From Candidatus Pullibacteroides excrementavium (lineage in GTDB: Bacteria; Bacteroidota; Bacteroidia; Bacteroidales; P3), in the NCBI GenBank assembly GCA_017694335.1, contig JADIMZ010000110.1, positions 1 to 32,510 on the forward strand: a stretch of DNA of 32,510 nucleotides. The letters run 5' to 3'. Each line of letters starts with the position of its first letter. Positions within the stretch are counted from its first letter, which is position 1. Made by a program: the position numbers and the translations under genes. A model generated the notes under the pieces. It made no database searches, was not told the DNA's origin, and worked only from the letters and a program-made list of their open reading frames with translations. Shown one piece after another: positions 8,160 through 15,224 of this stretch.

Positions 8160-11100
8160 ATGATTCGGAATCAGTCTGTGTTTTTGTCATTGAGGACGGA
8201 TTATCCTCTTTTTGTGTACCGTGGTTTTGAATACCGGCAGACAGGAAAAGCGTTTTCCATGTCTTTCCATTTTTCCGTCTGCGATGCCGGAGGGGTAGAA
8301 AAGCATGCTTTTCGGCCGTGTCTTTCGTTCCCGATGCGGGATTTCTACCATATCGAGCGGATTCTCAAAGAGGAATTGCGCAAACTGGTGTTCCATTGCG
8401 GTATGATGGAACTGGTCAGCTATTGGAAATGCGTTTGCAGTCCTTGGGTCAGGATTGAGTGCGGGGAATTGGACGAGGCGCAGATGGCTTGGTTCAAGAA
8501 GTTGTATTTTAATGGATTGGGTGAGTTTTTCTATTTGAATGGAATTGAGACGGATTTGGACTCTTTCATGCAGATGGAATGTTGCCCGGTGGAGGATGGG
8601 CGCTTGCTGTATGCGGCAGAGACGGCATCGGTCTTGAAGAAAGCGGGTTCGGGCAAGAAGGCTTCCGTGTCGAAGAGGCCGGGTCTCTGTTTTTCGGCCG
8701 GGGTCTTGGTGCCGGTAGGCGGAGGAAAGGACTCGGTGGTGACGCTGGAGATATTGAAGAAGCATCATCCGGGAGCCGTGATACCTATGGTTGTCAATTC
8801 CAGAGGGGCGACCCGGACTTGCTGCCTGCAGGCGGGCTTCGAGGACGAGGATTGCGTCTTGGTGAACCGGACGATAGACCCGCATCTTTTGGAACTCAAT
8901 GCCCAAGGTTACCTGAACGGGCATACGCCTTTCTCGGCCATGCTGGCTTTCGTGACGCTTTTGGCATCGGCTTTCACCGGCTACCGGCATATCGCGCTCA
9001 GCAATGAGAACAGCGCCAACGAGAGCACGGTACGCGGGGAGAATGTGAACCATCAGTATTCCAAGAGTCTGGAGTTCGAGAACGATTTCCGGGAATACGT
9101 GCGAACGTATATTGGACCCGAATATGATTATTTCAGTTTCCTGCGACCGTTGAATGAGATCGGCATTGCGCGTTTGTTCGCTTCCATCCCATTGTACCAT
9201 AGTATTTTCAGGAGCTGCAATGCGGGCAGCAAGACCGATTCCTGGTGCGGGAAATGCCCTAAATGCCTTTTTGCGTTCATTATCCTTTGTCCTTTTTTAG
9301 GTATAGGGAAAACGAGCCGGATTTTCGGGAAGAACCTGCTGGATGACAGGGATTTGCAGGGATTCTTGGACGAGCTTTGCGGCAAGGCGGCGGTCAAGCC
9401 TTTCGAGTGCGTGGGGACGGTGGACGAGGTGAACTGGAGCTTGCGGCAGCTTAGGGCGTACGCTTCGGAAAATGCGTTGCTGCGGTATTATTTCGGCATT
9501 CCGGAGGGCGAGGATTCCGGAGGAAATGACAAGCTGCGTCCGGCTGTTCCGGTAGGGGACGCGGATGCTTTGCTGGAGGAATTTTCTTCGGAGAACAATG
9601 TGCCGGGAAACTTGTCGGCGGAGTTGCGGAAGGCGGTGGCTGAGGTTCGGTTGCGGCAGGATGCGGCTTCGGTAACCGGGCATCTGATTCGGAATCCGTT
9701 GCCGGATACGGTCTGCGAGGCTTTCCGGCCGTTTTTCGAGAAAGCGGGACCGGTGGCTGTCTTGGGCTTTGGCCGGGAAGGGCAAAGTACCTATCGTTTT
9801 ATTCGGAAGTTGTTGCCAGCGAAAGAGATATGGGTGATAGACCGCAACGAGGCGGTACGGAGTGAAGCGTGTCTGGCCGATGACAAGGCGGTGCGTTTTC
9901 TGACCGGCGATGCCTATTTGGAAGATTTTGCGGCCAGGATGCGTGCGGGGGCTTTCGGTATCGTGATGAAGACGCCGGGGATTTCGTTGAAGGATTATCC
10001 GGATTTGCTGGCTTCGCCCTCGCTGAGTTCGCAAGCGGATTTGTTCCTGCGGGTTTATGCGCCGCAGGTTATCGGCATTACCGGTACCAAGGGCAAAAGC
10101 ACGACCACGATGCTGACCTATCATCTGCTGCAGGTGAACCGCCCTTGCCTCTTAGCGGGCAATATGGGCTTGCCGTTCTTCGAGATTCTGGACGAGATAG
10201 GCCCTGAAACATGGATTGTCTGCGAGTTTTCGGCCCATCAGCTGGAGCAGGTGAAACGGGCACCGCGTATCGGGGTGCTGCTCAACTTGTACGAGGAGCA
10301 TCTGGATCATTACCGGACTTATTTAGATTACCAGCTGGCCAAGATGAACATTGCCGGGCGGGGTGTCGCGGACGGGGCGAAGACGACCGATGCGGTTTGG
10401 CCGGAAGATGCGGGGCAGAGGGTTCTGATATATGACGAGGATGACGGGCTTGTTTGTGAACGGCTCGAGGAACGTTTCCCGGAACAGTTTCCGGGGGATT
10501 CGTTTCTGCCATTTTCCTTGCGGGGCCGGGCTGCGTTGTATCTGAACCGGAAGAACCGGGTGGTGGCTTGTTCTAAGGAAAGGAAGCCGAAGGGGGTGGT
10601 GTTTGATTTGTCCCAACCGAATCCTTTGATAGGCAAGCACAATGTGCGGAATCTGATGGCGGCTTTGCTGGCGGCGCATGCCACGGGCGTGCCTTACGAG
10701 AATCTTGTGGGGCGTATCGCTTCGTTCAAGCCCTTGCCGCACCGTCTGGAGTATGTGGGCTGTGTGGACGGGGTCTATTATTTCGATGATTCCATTTCGA
10801 CGATTCCGGAGGCTGCCGTGATTGCTGTAGAAAGCCTGCTGGAATTGCCATACGTGAAAGGGGTGGATACCTTGATTCTGGGCGGATTCGACAGGGGGAT
10901 TGACTATAGGGAGCTGCAGATGTACTTATGCTTGAAACGTGTGCGGAATGTGGCTTTTACCGGTATGGCAGGGCGGAGGATCCTAAGCAACTTGCTACGT
11001 TGGCTACTTTGGGGAGTGCTTGATGATGAGAAGCGGGCGATGAAGGCCAGGGAGGGGCTCGAAGGGACTGTGCAGAAGCCGGACGGGGAGGTGGTGCTGG

Positions 11101-11279
11101 AAAACTGTCTTTATTCGGACGATTACCGGAAGATTGTTTCTTGGGCCAAGCGGGTGACCCGGCCGGGCTATGCCTGTTTGTTGTCCCCGGCGGCGGCCAG
11201 CTACGACCATTTCAAGAATTTCGAGGAGCGGGGCGAGGTGTTCAAGCGTTTGGTGCTGAATAAGGAAGCGGGCGAGTGA
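8160..11279 (+). CDS. MurL-MurD2 fusion: UDP-MurNAc-L-Ala-L-Glu epimerase and L-glutamate ligase
   Basis: This 1039-residue protein has two parts. Residues about 1-445 resemble MurL, which in Xanthomonas epimerises the terminal L-Glu of UDP-MurNAc-L-Ala-L-Glu to D-Glu. Visible here are an ATP-loop-like PVGGGKDS (185-192), NENSANES (282-289) and a Cys cluster SWCGKCPKC (Cys363, 366, 369). After a variable linker (about 446-525) comes a complete Mur ligase resembling MurD2: a nucleotide-fold GFGREGQS (536-543), P-loop GTKGKSTT (642-649), HRLEYVG (861-867), DDSIST (876-881) and the C-terminal SPAAASYDHFKNFEERG. MurD2 adds L-Glu, not D-Glu, to UDP-MurNAc-L-Ala; ordinary MurD has DSKAT where this has DSIST. 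One chain could therefore perform ligation and epimerisation in the cytoplasm and replace MurI plus MurD. The assignment rests on remembered motifs. It might instead be a Mur ligase fused to an uncharacterised PP-loop-like domain, but the pairing argues for MurL-MurD2. Confidence 0.85.
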   Translation: MIRNQSVFLSLRTDYPLFVYRGFEYRQTGKAFSMSFHFSVCDAGGVEKHAFRPCLSFPMRDFYHIERILKEELRKLVFHCGMMELVSYWKCVCSPWVRIECGELDEAQMAWFKKLYFNGLGEFFYLNGIETDLDSFMQMECCPVEDGRLLYAAETASVLKKAGSGKKASVSKRPGLCFSAGVLVPVGGGKDSVVTLEILKKHHPGAVIPMVVNSRGATRTCCLQAGFEDEDCVLVNRTIDPHLLELNAQGYLNGHTPFSAMLAFVTLLASAFTGYRHIALSNENSANESTVRGENVNHQYSKSLEFENDFREYVRTYIGPEYDYFSFLRPLNEIGIARLFASIPLYHSIFRSCNAGSKTDSWCGKCPKCLFAFIILCPFLGIGKTSRIFGKNLLDDRDLQGFLDELCGKAAVKPFECVGTVDEVNWSLRQLRAYASENALLRYYFGIPEGEDSGGNDKLRPAVPVGDADALLEEFSSENNVPGNLSAELRKAVAEVRLRQDAASVTGHLIRNPLPDTVCEAFRPFFEKAGPVAVLGFGREGQSTYRFIRKLLPAKEIWVIDRNEAVRSEACLADDKAVRFLTGDAYLEDFAARMRAGAFGIVMKTPGISLKDYPDLLASPSLSSQADLFLRVYAPQVIGITGTKGKSTTTMLTYHLLQVNRPCLLAGNMGLPFFEILDEIGPETWIVCEFSAHQLEQVKRAPRIGVLLNLYEEHLDHYRTYLDYQLAKMNIAGRGVADGAKTTDAVWPEDAGQRVLIYDEDDGLVCERLEERFPEQFPGDSFLPFSLRGRAALYLNRKNRVVACSKERKPKGVVFDLSQPNPLIGKHNVRNLMAALLAAHATGVPYENLVGRIASFKPLPHRLEYVGCVDGVYYFDDSISTIPEAAVIAVESLLELPYVKGVDTLILGGFDRGIDYRELQMYLCLKRVRNVAFTGMAGRRILSNLLRWLLWGVLDDEKRAMKAREGLEGTVQKPDGEVVLENCLYSDDYRKIVSWAKRVTRPGYACLLSPAAASYDHFKNFEERGEVFKRLVLNKEAGE

Positions 11280-11351
11280 AGGGAAAGTGAGCGAGAGGTT
11301 CGCCGGTTTTGGCTATAGTCGGAGGTTGGGATAGAAAAGCGGTGGCGGGTC

Positions 11352-11382
11352 TTGGCGAGTCTGTGCCAAAAGTATAATTTTG
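11352..11382 (+). promoter_or_regulatory. Bacteroidota-type promoter for ftcD
   Basis: TTG at 11352-11354 and TAATTTTG at 11375-11382 are separated by 20 bp and match the phylum's -33/-7 consensus fully at the -7 box. The transcript would start near 11389, giving an untranslated leader of about 85 bases before the ATG at 11475. Confidence 0.7.
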
Positions 11383-11474
11383 CAGGCTCGGATTGGGCGA
11401 GGGACTGGAGTGCGCTTCCTCCTTTGGGTTCGCATCCTTCCTAAAAAAGAAATAATTTAATTTTTTGATATACA

Positions 11475-13163
11475 ATGAAAAAAATCATCGAGTGCGTGCC
11501 TAACTTCAGCGAAGGCCGCGACATGTCGGTTATCAAGCAGATTACCGATGAAGTGGAAAAGATTGAAGGTGTGAAGCTTCTGGATGTGGATCCGGGGCAG
11601 GCGACCAACCGTACCGTGGTCACTTTCGTGGGCGAACCGGATGCGGTGGTGGAAGCTGCGTTCCAGGCTATCAAGAAAGCGGGCCAGATCATTGATATGC
11701 GCCAGCATCATGGGGAACATCCTCGTTTCGGGGCTACGGACGTTTGTCCTTTGGTTCCGGTGGCGGGCATCACGATGGAAGAAACCGTGGAATACGCCCG
11801 GGCTTTGGCCAAGAGAGTGGGCGAGGAGCTGGGCATCCATGTGTACTGCTACGAAAATGCGGCTTTCGACCCGCGTCGGCGCAACCTGGCTTACTGCCGT
11901 GCCGGGGAATACGAAGGCTTGAAGGACAAGATTGCCACGCCCGACGGCAAGCCGGATTTCGGACCGGCCGAGTTCAATGCGTTTTCGGGGGCTACGGCTA
12001 TCGGGGCGCGTGACTTTTTGGTAGCGATTAACTACAATCTGAATACCACATCGACTCGCCGGGCCAATGCCATTGCGTTCGATGTCCGCGAAAAGGGCCG
12101 TCCGATGCGCGAAGGCGGCAAGGTGACCGGCAAGCCGATGAAGGACGAGAAGGGCAATACGATCATGATTCCGGGCACGTTGAAGGCGACCAAGGCGATT
12201 GGCTGGTACATTGAAGAATACGGGATTGCCCAGGTTTCGATGAACATTACCAATATCTCGGTAACGCCGGTGCATGTGGCTTACGAGGAAGTGTTTGCCA
12301 AGGCGGCGGCTCGCGGGGTGCGTGTCACGGGGGCTGAAATCGTGGGCTTGGTTCCCAAGAAGTGCCTGATCGATGCCGGTAAGTATTATTTAGCCAAGCA
12401 ACAGCGTTCGTTGGGCGTGGACGAGAAGGAAATCATCAAGATTGCGGTCAAGTCGATGGGCTTGGATGATTTGCGTCCGTTCAATCCGGAAGAAAAGGTG
12501 ATTGAATACGTGATGGAGGCCGACAACAAGCAGAAGAAGCTGGTGGACATGACCTGCACGGGTTTTGCCAATGAGACGGCCAGCGAGTCCCCGGCGCCCG
12601 GCGGCGGTTCCATTTCGGCTTACATGGGTTCGTTGGCGGCGGCACTGGGTACGATGGTAGCCAACCTTTCGAGCCACAAGGCCGGTTGGGACGATCGTTG
12701 GAAGGAGTTCTCCGACTGGGCTGAAAAGGGTCAGGCGGTCAAGGACGAGCTGTTGCATTTGGTGGACGAGGATACCAATGCGTTCAACAAGATCATGGAT
12801 GCGTTCGGGATGCCCAAGAAGACCGATGAGGACAAGGCGGCTCGCACGGCGGCTATCCAGGCGGCTACCAAGTATGCTACCGAAGTGCCTTTCCGCACGA
12901 TGAAGAAGGCTTTCGAGGCTTTTGAAGTGGTTCGGGCGATGGCCGAGGAAGGCAATCCCAATTCGGTTTCGGATGCCGGCGTGGGGGCGCTCTGCGCTCG
13001 TTCGGCGGTCTTGGGGGCTTACCTGAATGTCCGTATCAATGCGGCGGGCTTGAAGGATCGCGCTTTTGCGGATTCCATTTTGGCCGAAGCCAAGGCGATT
13101 GCCGACAAGGCGGTAGCCGAAGAAAAGGAAATCCTGGATATCGTGAATGCCAAGATTGGATAG
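11475..13163 (+). CDS. ftcD: Bifunctional glutamate formimidoyltransferase / formimidoyl-THF cyclodeaminase
   Basis: This 562-residue bifunctional enzyme handles the last steps of histidine degradation: it moves the formimino group of formiminoglutamate to tetrahydrofolate, releasing L-glutamate, then deaminates formimino-THF to methenyl-THF and ammonia. Residues about 1-335 are the transferase (N-terminal IIECVPNFSEGRD, QHHGEHPRFGATD with His82 at the position of the known catalytic His, and PRRRNLAYCRAGEYEGL). Residues about 350-562 are the helical cyclodeaminase, with ESPAPGGGSISAYMGSLAAALG as its folate-binding segment. The length matches the fused enzyme of animals and many Bacteroidota. 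It has its own promoter and a strong terminator, so it is probably monocistronic. No hut genes lie in the window. Confidence 0.96.
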   Translation: MKKIIECVPNFSEGRDMSVIKQITDEVEKIEGVKLLDVDPGQATNRTVVTFVGEPDAVVEAAFQAIKKAGQIIDMRQHHGEHPRFGATDVCPLVPVAGITMEETVEYARALAKRVGEELGIHVYCYENAAFDPRRRNLAYCRAGEYEGLKDKIATPDGKPDFGPAEFNAFSGATAIGARDFLVAINYNLNTTSTRRANAIAFDVREKGRPMREGGKVTGKPMKDEKGNTIMIPGTLKATKAIGWYIEEYGIAQVSMNITNISVTPVHVAYEEVFAKAAARGVRVTGAEIVGLVPKKCLIDAGKYYLAKQQRSLGVDEKEIIKIAVKSMGLDDLRPFNPEEKVIEYVMEADNKQKKLVDMTCTGFANETASESPAPGGGSISAYMGSLAAALGTMVANLSSHKAGWDDRWKEFSDWAEKGQAVKDELLHLVDEDTNAFNKIMDAFGMPKKTDEDKAARTAAIQAATKYATEVPFRTMKKAFEAFEVVRAMAEEGNPNSVSDAGVGALCARSAVLGAYLNVRINAAGLKDRAFADSILAEAKAIADKAVAEEKEILDIVNAKIG

Positions 13164-13232
13164 GAGCGTGTTTATGATACGCTTGATATAGACGGCTTTA
13201 AGGCTTTGATGTCTTGAAGGTTGTCAGATGCG

Positions 13233-13270
13233 AAAAGTCCCGGCTGCGTTTTGCGGTCGGGACTTTTTTT
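13233..13270 (+). terminator. Intrinsic terminator after ftcD
   Basis: A perfect 10-bp stem, AAAAGTCCCG (13233-13242) with CGGGACTTTT (13258-13267), encloses a 15-base loop and runs into a T tract to 13270. It lies 70 bp after the ftcD stop codon and faces the converging PepSY-like genes, so it may end transcription from both sides. Confidence 0.85.
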
Positions 13271-13362
13271 GCAGGGAGTGCAGGTACGGGATTTACGTAA
13301 ATTCCTTCAGTGGCGTTGAGGAAATTTTATGTTTTAGGAAGTGTTTGCAGGTGCCTCGTTTT

Positions 13363-13815
13363 TTAATAGTCTATCTCCATCGGAAGGTAGGATTTGGCGC
13401 TGAAAGTGCATTCCCGGCCATCGGACAGTCGGACTTCGATTTCCCGGCGGTCTTGTTCCATGGACCAGATGCCGGTCACGTGGGGAAAGTTCTGGCTGAT
13501 GAAGGCTTGGATGGGTTCGGGAATCAGCGATGCCGGAAGCGGTTTTTGCCGCTGGCTGATTTTCTTCCATCGGCCGTTCCGCTGGAACTCGATGACGGTG
13601 TCGTCTTTGAACTGCACCTTGTATTCCATTTCCACGCCGTCCACTTCTTTCTTGCCGCTGAGCCAGACAGCGGTCGGGTAATAGGTTTGGAGGAAGCTTT
13701 GGGCGCGGCGGGGCAGGCGGTCCATCGACACGGCCTTGTCGTATTCTATGCCGTCGGCCCAGACAGGGGCTGCGCATAGGGTGGCTATGAGGGCGATGAG
13801 AATTGTGCGTTTCAT
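13363..13815 (-). CDS. PepSY-like periplasmic protein, paralog 3
   Basis: This 150-residue protein has a clear signal peptide (MKRTILIALIATLCAAPVWA, cleavage near residue 20) and a PepSY-like (PF11396-type) body. The body carries two related half-motifs: MDRLPRRAQSFLQTYYP with EMEYKVQFKDDTVIEFQRNGRWKKI, then IPEPIQAFISQNFP with DRREIEVRLSDGRECTFSA. Members are secreted or periplasmic proteins of about this size with no known enzymatic activity; the fold is related to protease-inhibitor propeptide domains. The frame is open further upstream, but the ATG at 13815 gives the signal peptide, so the longer reading is rejected. It is the last of three tandem paralogs and lies 92 bp after the second. 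Confidence 0.88.
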   Translation of the reverse strand: MKRTILIALIATLCAAPVWADGIEYDKAVSMDRLPRRAQSFLQTYYPTAVWLSGKKEVDGVEMEYKVQFKDDTVIEFQRNGRWKKISQRQKPLPASLIPEPIQAFISQNFPHVTGIWSMEQDRREIEVRLSDGRECTFSAKSYLPMEIDY

Positions 13816-13907
13816 TTCTTTGGTTTTTAGGTTTTGGTTGGAAGGGGTGAAGCTGGTTTTGCCCGGGAGCGGTTCGGCAGTTTGAGGAATCTGAAGCCGG
13901 CTGCCGC

Positions 13908-14402
13908 TTAATCGTCCCAGTCTATCAGCAGGAAGTTCTTCTTGCTGAAGGTGAGCTCCAGTCGGTTGGTGAGTTCCACTTCGATTTTGCGGCGGTCTTG
14001 GGATATTTCCCTGACGCAGAGACCGGGATGGTTCTCGTTGATATACTCTTGGATAGGTGCGGGCACGATATCCATCGGCACGCATCCGGCCTTGTGCTTG
14101 ATTTCTTTCCATTCCCCGTGGCGGTCAAAGGTGATTTGGATGCCGTCGGTCAAGATTACTTCGTATTCTTTCTCCAACCATTCTACATCCTTGCGGGCCA
14201 AGGCGGTCTTGCTGTTGCCGTAATGGGTTTGCAGGAAGACTTGGGCTGGCTCTGGCAATTGGTCGCGCAGGATGGGTTTTTCGTAATCGGCCCAGAATGG
14301 GCTGAGTGCCAGTGCGATGACAATGATACCGGTGGGGATGCCCAGCCCAAGCAGCCATTTCTTCCACTTGGGCATGGGGTTCTTCTGTGAATTAGTCGTC
14401 AT
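13908..14402 (-). CDS. PepSY-like protein with N-terminal membrane anchor, paralog 2
   Basis: This 164-residue protein has a longer N-terminus than its neighbours, with a hydrophobic helix (about residues 18-34, LLGLGIPTGIIVIALAL) and no obvious signal-peptidase site. It is therefore probably anchored in the inner membrane with the PepSY-like domain in the periplasm. The domain repeats the family pattern: LPEPAQVFLQTHYG, EYEVILTDGIQITFDRHGEWKEI, then PAPIQEYINENHPG and DRRKIEVELTNRLELTFS. The ATG at 14402 overlaps the upstream paralog by 11 bp, which suggests translational coupling; Met10 is an alternative start. Its role is unknown. Confidence 0.86.
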   Translation of the reverse strand: MTTNSQKNPMPKWKKWLLGLGIPTGIIVIALALSPFWADYEKPILRDQLPEPAQVFLQTHYGNSKTALARKDVEWLEKEYEVILTDGIQITFDRHGEWKEIKHKAGCVPMDIVPAPIQEYINENHPGLCVREISQDRRKIEVELTNRLELTFSKKNFLLIDWDD

Positions 14403-14835
14403 ATCCGATTAATGTAAGGGTGTTGATGTCGAATTTGAGTTCGATGCCGCTGTTGAGCTCCACTTCGATGTCGCGGCTGTCGCGGTCGATGCTCTTGATG
14501 AAAGCGGTGGGCTGGTGTTGTTTTACAAAGGTAAGAATTTGTTGGGGAATTACTTGGTCGGGCAGGGCTTCGTAGGCGCGTTCGATTTTCTTCCATTCCC
14601 CGTTGCTGTTGAATTCCACTTCGGTGCGGTCGGTGTAGTAAACTTCGTATTCGCTGCCGAAGAATCCCATTTCTTCGATGGCGTAGGCGAAAGTGAGGTT
14701 GGCGAAGTTGGCCTGCAGGAACTGCTGGGCCGTGGCGGGCAGCTTGTCGATCGTGATAGGACGTTCGTCGTTGTCGGCTTTGGCAATGGATAATGCGCTT
14801 ACGGCAAACAGGGCTGCGAAAAACAGTTTTTTCAT
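14392..14835 (-). CDS. PepSY-like periplasmic protein, paralog 1
   Basis: This 147-residue protein has a signal peptide (MKKLFFAALFAVSALSIAKA) and the PepSY-like two-part pattern: DKLPATAQQFLQANFA, EYEVYYTDRTEVEFNSNGEWKKI, then PQQILTFVKQHQPT and DSRDIEVELNSGIELKFD. It is first in a minus-strand operon of three paralogs that keep the same order of motifs but differ widely in residues, pointing to old duplications. All three C-termini are acidic or aromatic (GYDD, DWDD, EIDY). No partner gene such as a kinase or peptidase is adjacent, so a function cannot be proposed from context. Confidence 0.88.
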   Translation of the reverse strand: MKKLFFAALFAVSALSIAKADNDERPITIDKLPATAQQFLQANFANLTFAYAIEEMGFFGSEYEVYYTDRTEVEFNSNGEWKKIERAYEALPDQVIPQQILTFVKQHQPTAFIKSIDRDSRDIEVELNSGIELKFDINTLTLIGYDD

Positions 14836-14912
14836 GGTTTTAAAAATTTTTAAGGTTAGTAATTTTGAGCTTGGCTTTTGAGTTCTGGGCCTTGCTCGTT
14901 GTTTTCACGGTG

Positions 14913-14945
14913 CAAAGATTGTATGAGATTTTATAGCGAATTCAA
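14913..14945 (-). promoter_or_regulatory. Candidate promoter for the PepSY-like operon
   Basis: On the minus strand AATCTTTG (14920 down to 14913) lies 22 bases after a TTG (14945 down to 14943). It is close to the Bacteroidota consensus, with one mismatch in the -7 box and slightly long spacing. The position, about 80 bp before the start codon at 14835, fits. Confidence 0.45.
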
Positions 14946-14954
14946 AATGTAATT

Positions 14955-14983
14955 TTACTTTTTCTTTCGCAAAGAAAAAGTAA
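14955..14983. repeat. Perfect 13-bp hairpin
   Basis: TTACTTTTTCTTT (14955-14967) is followed by CGC and by its exact reverse complement AAAGAAAAAGTAA (14971-14983). It is the first part of the structured region and is A/T-rich, unlike the GC-rich hairpins to its right. Confidence 0.85.
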
Positions 14984-15002
14984 CAAAAAGAAACTTTCGG
15001 CC

Positions 15003-15132
15003 CAGGACAAAAAGAGGCCATAGCGCGCTCTGCGCCTAAAGGGCAAGAACTCGCAAGGCCGAGGAAGTGCCTTGCTCAAACAGCTTGCCCTTTGACGGCT
15101 TATCGCTGCTATGGCTAATCTCTTTTTTCCTG
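15003..15132. repeat. 130-bp nested inverted repeat
   Basis: Four perfect arm pairs nest in order: AAAAAGAG 15009-15016 with 15120-15127; GCCATAGC 15017-15024 with 15108-15115; AAAGGGCAAG 15038-15047 with 15084-15093; and GCAAGGC 15053-15059 with 15069-15075, leaving a 9-base apex. The ends also match (CAGGA with TCCTG). The order and spacing fit one long hairpin with internal bulges, either a palindromic repeat element or a structured RNA. Confidence 0.85.
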
Positions 15133-15133
15133 A

Positions 15134-15223
15134 GGCCGAGGGCCACGCGCAGGCCAAAGCTAGAGGCCGGCCCGAAGGCTAAGAACGGCCCGCAGGCCGG
15201 GCTGAAGTTCAAGCGAAAGCTTG
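15134..15223. repeat. Run of small GC-rich hairpins
   Basis: The stretch contains repeated GGCC words able to pair with each other (15134, 15141, 15152, 15165, 15169, 15187, 15195). Examples are GGCC-CGCA-GGCC (15187-15198) and a perfect CAAGC-GAAA-GCTTG hairpin (15210-15223) just beyond the ispF stop codon. It may end ispF transcription or be a decayed repeat. Confidence 0.55.
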
Positions 15224-15224
15224 T

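Larger units (their letters stand above)
14836..15224. other. Gene-free structured region between the PepSY operon and ispF
   Basis: This 389-bp stretch holds the putative PepSY promoter, a perfect A/T-rich hairpin (14955-14983), a long nested inverted repeat (15003-15132) and a series of small GC-rich hairpins (15134-15223). Short open frames here have no gene-like composition and simply follow the repeats. No tRNA or other known RNA was recognised. Confidence 0.7.

Noticed and set aside
8700-9290. PP-loop tRNA-modifying or QueC-like enzyme for the N-terminal half
   Set aside because: PVGGGKDS resembles such loops, but the NENSANES segment and fusion to a Mur ligase point to MurL.
9690-11279. 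Plain MurD (D-glutamate ligase) call for the C-terminal half
   Set aside because: DSIST in place of DSKAT, and fusion to a MurL-like half, fit MurD2 better than ordinary MurD.
13228-13779. 183-codon plus-strand frame opposite PepSY-like paralog 3
   Set aside because: The minus-strand gene has a signal peptide and family pattern; this frame begins within the ftcD terminator and shows no domain.
13816-14112. N-terminal extension of the third PepSY-like protein
   Set aside because: The extended frame overlaps paralog 2, reads as its out-of-frame shadow, and would bury a clear signal peptide starting at 13815.
14942-15157. 71-codon minus-strand frame in the structured region
   Set aside because: The frame covers the hairpin at 14955-14983 and most of the nested inverted repeat; its composition follows the repeats.
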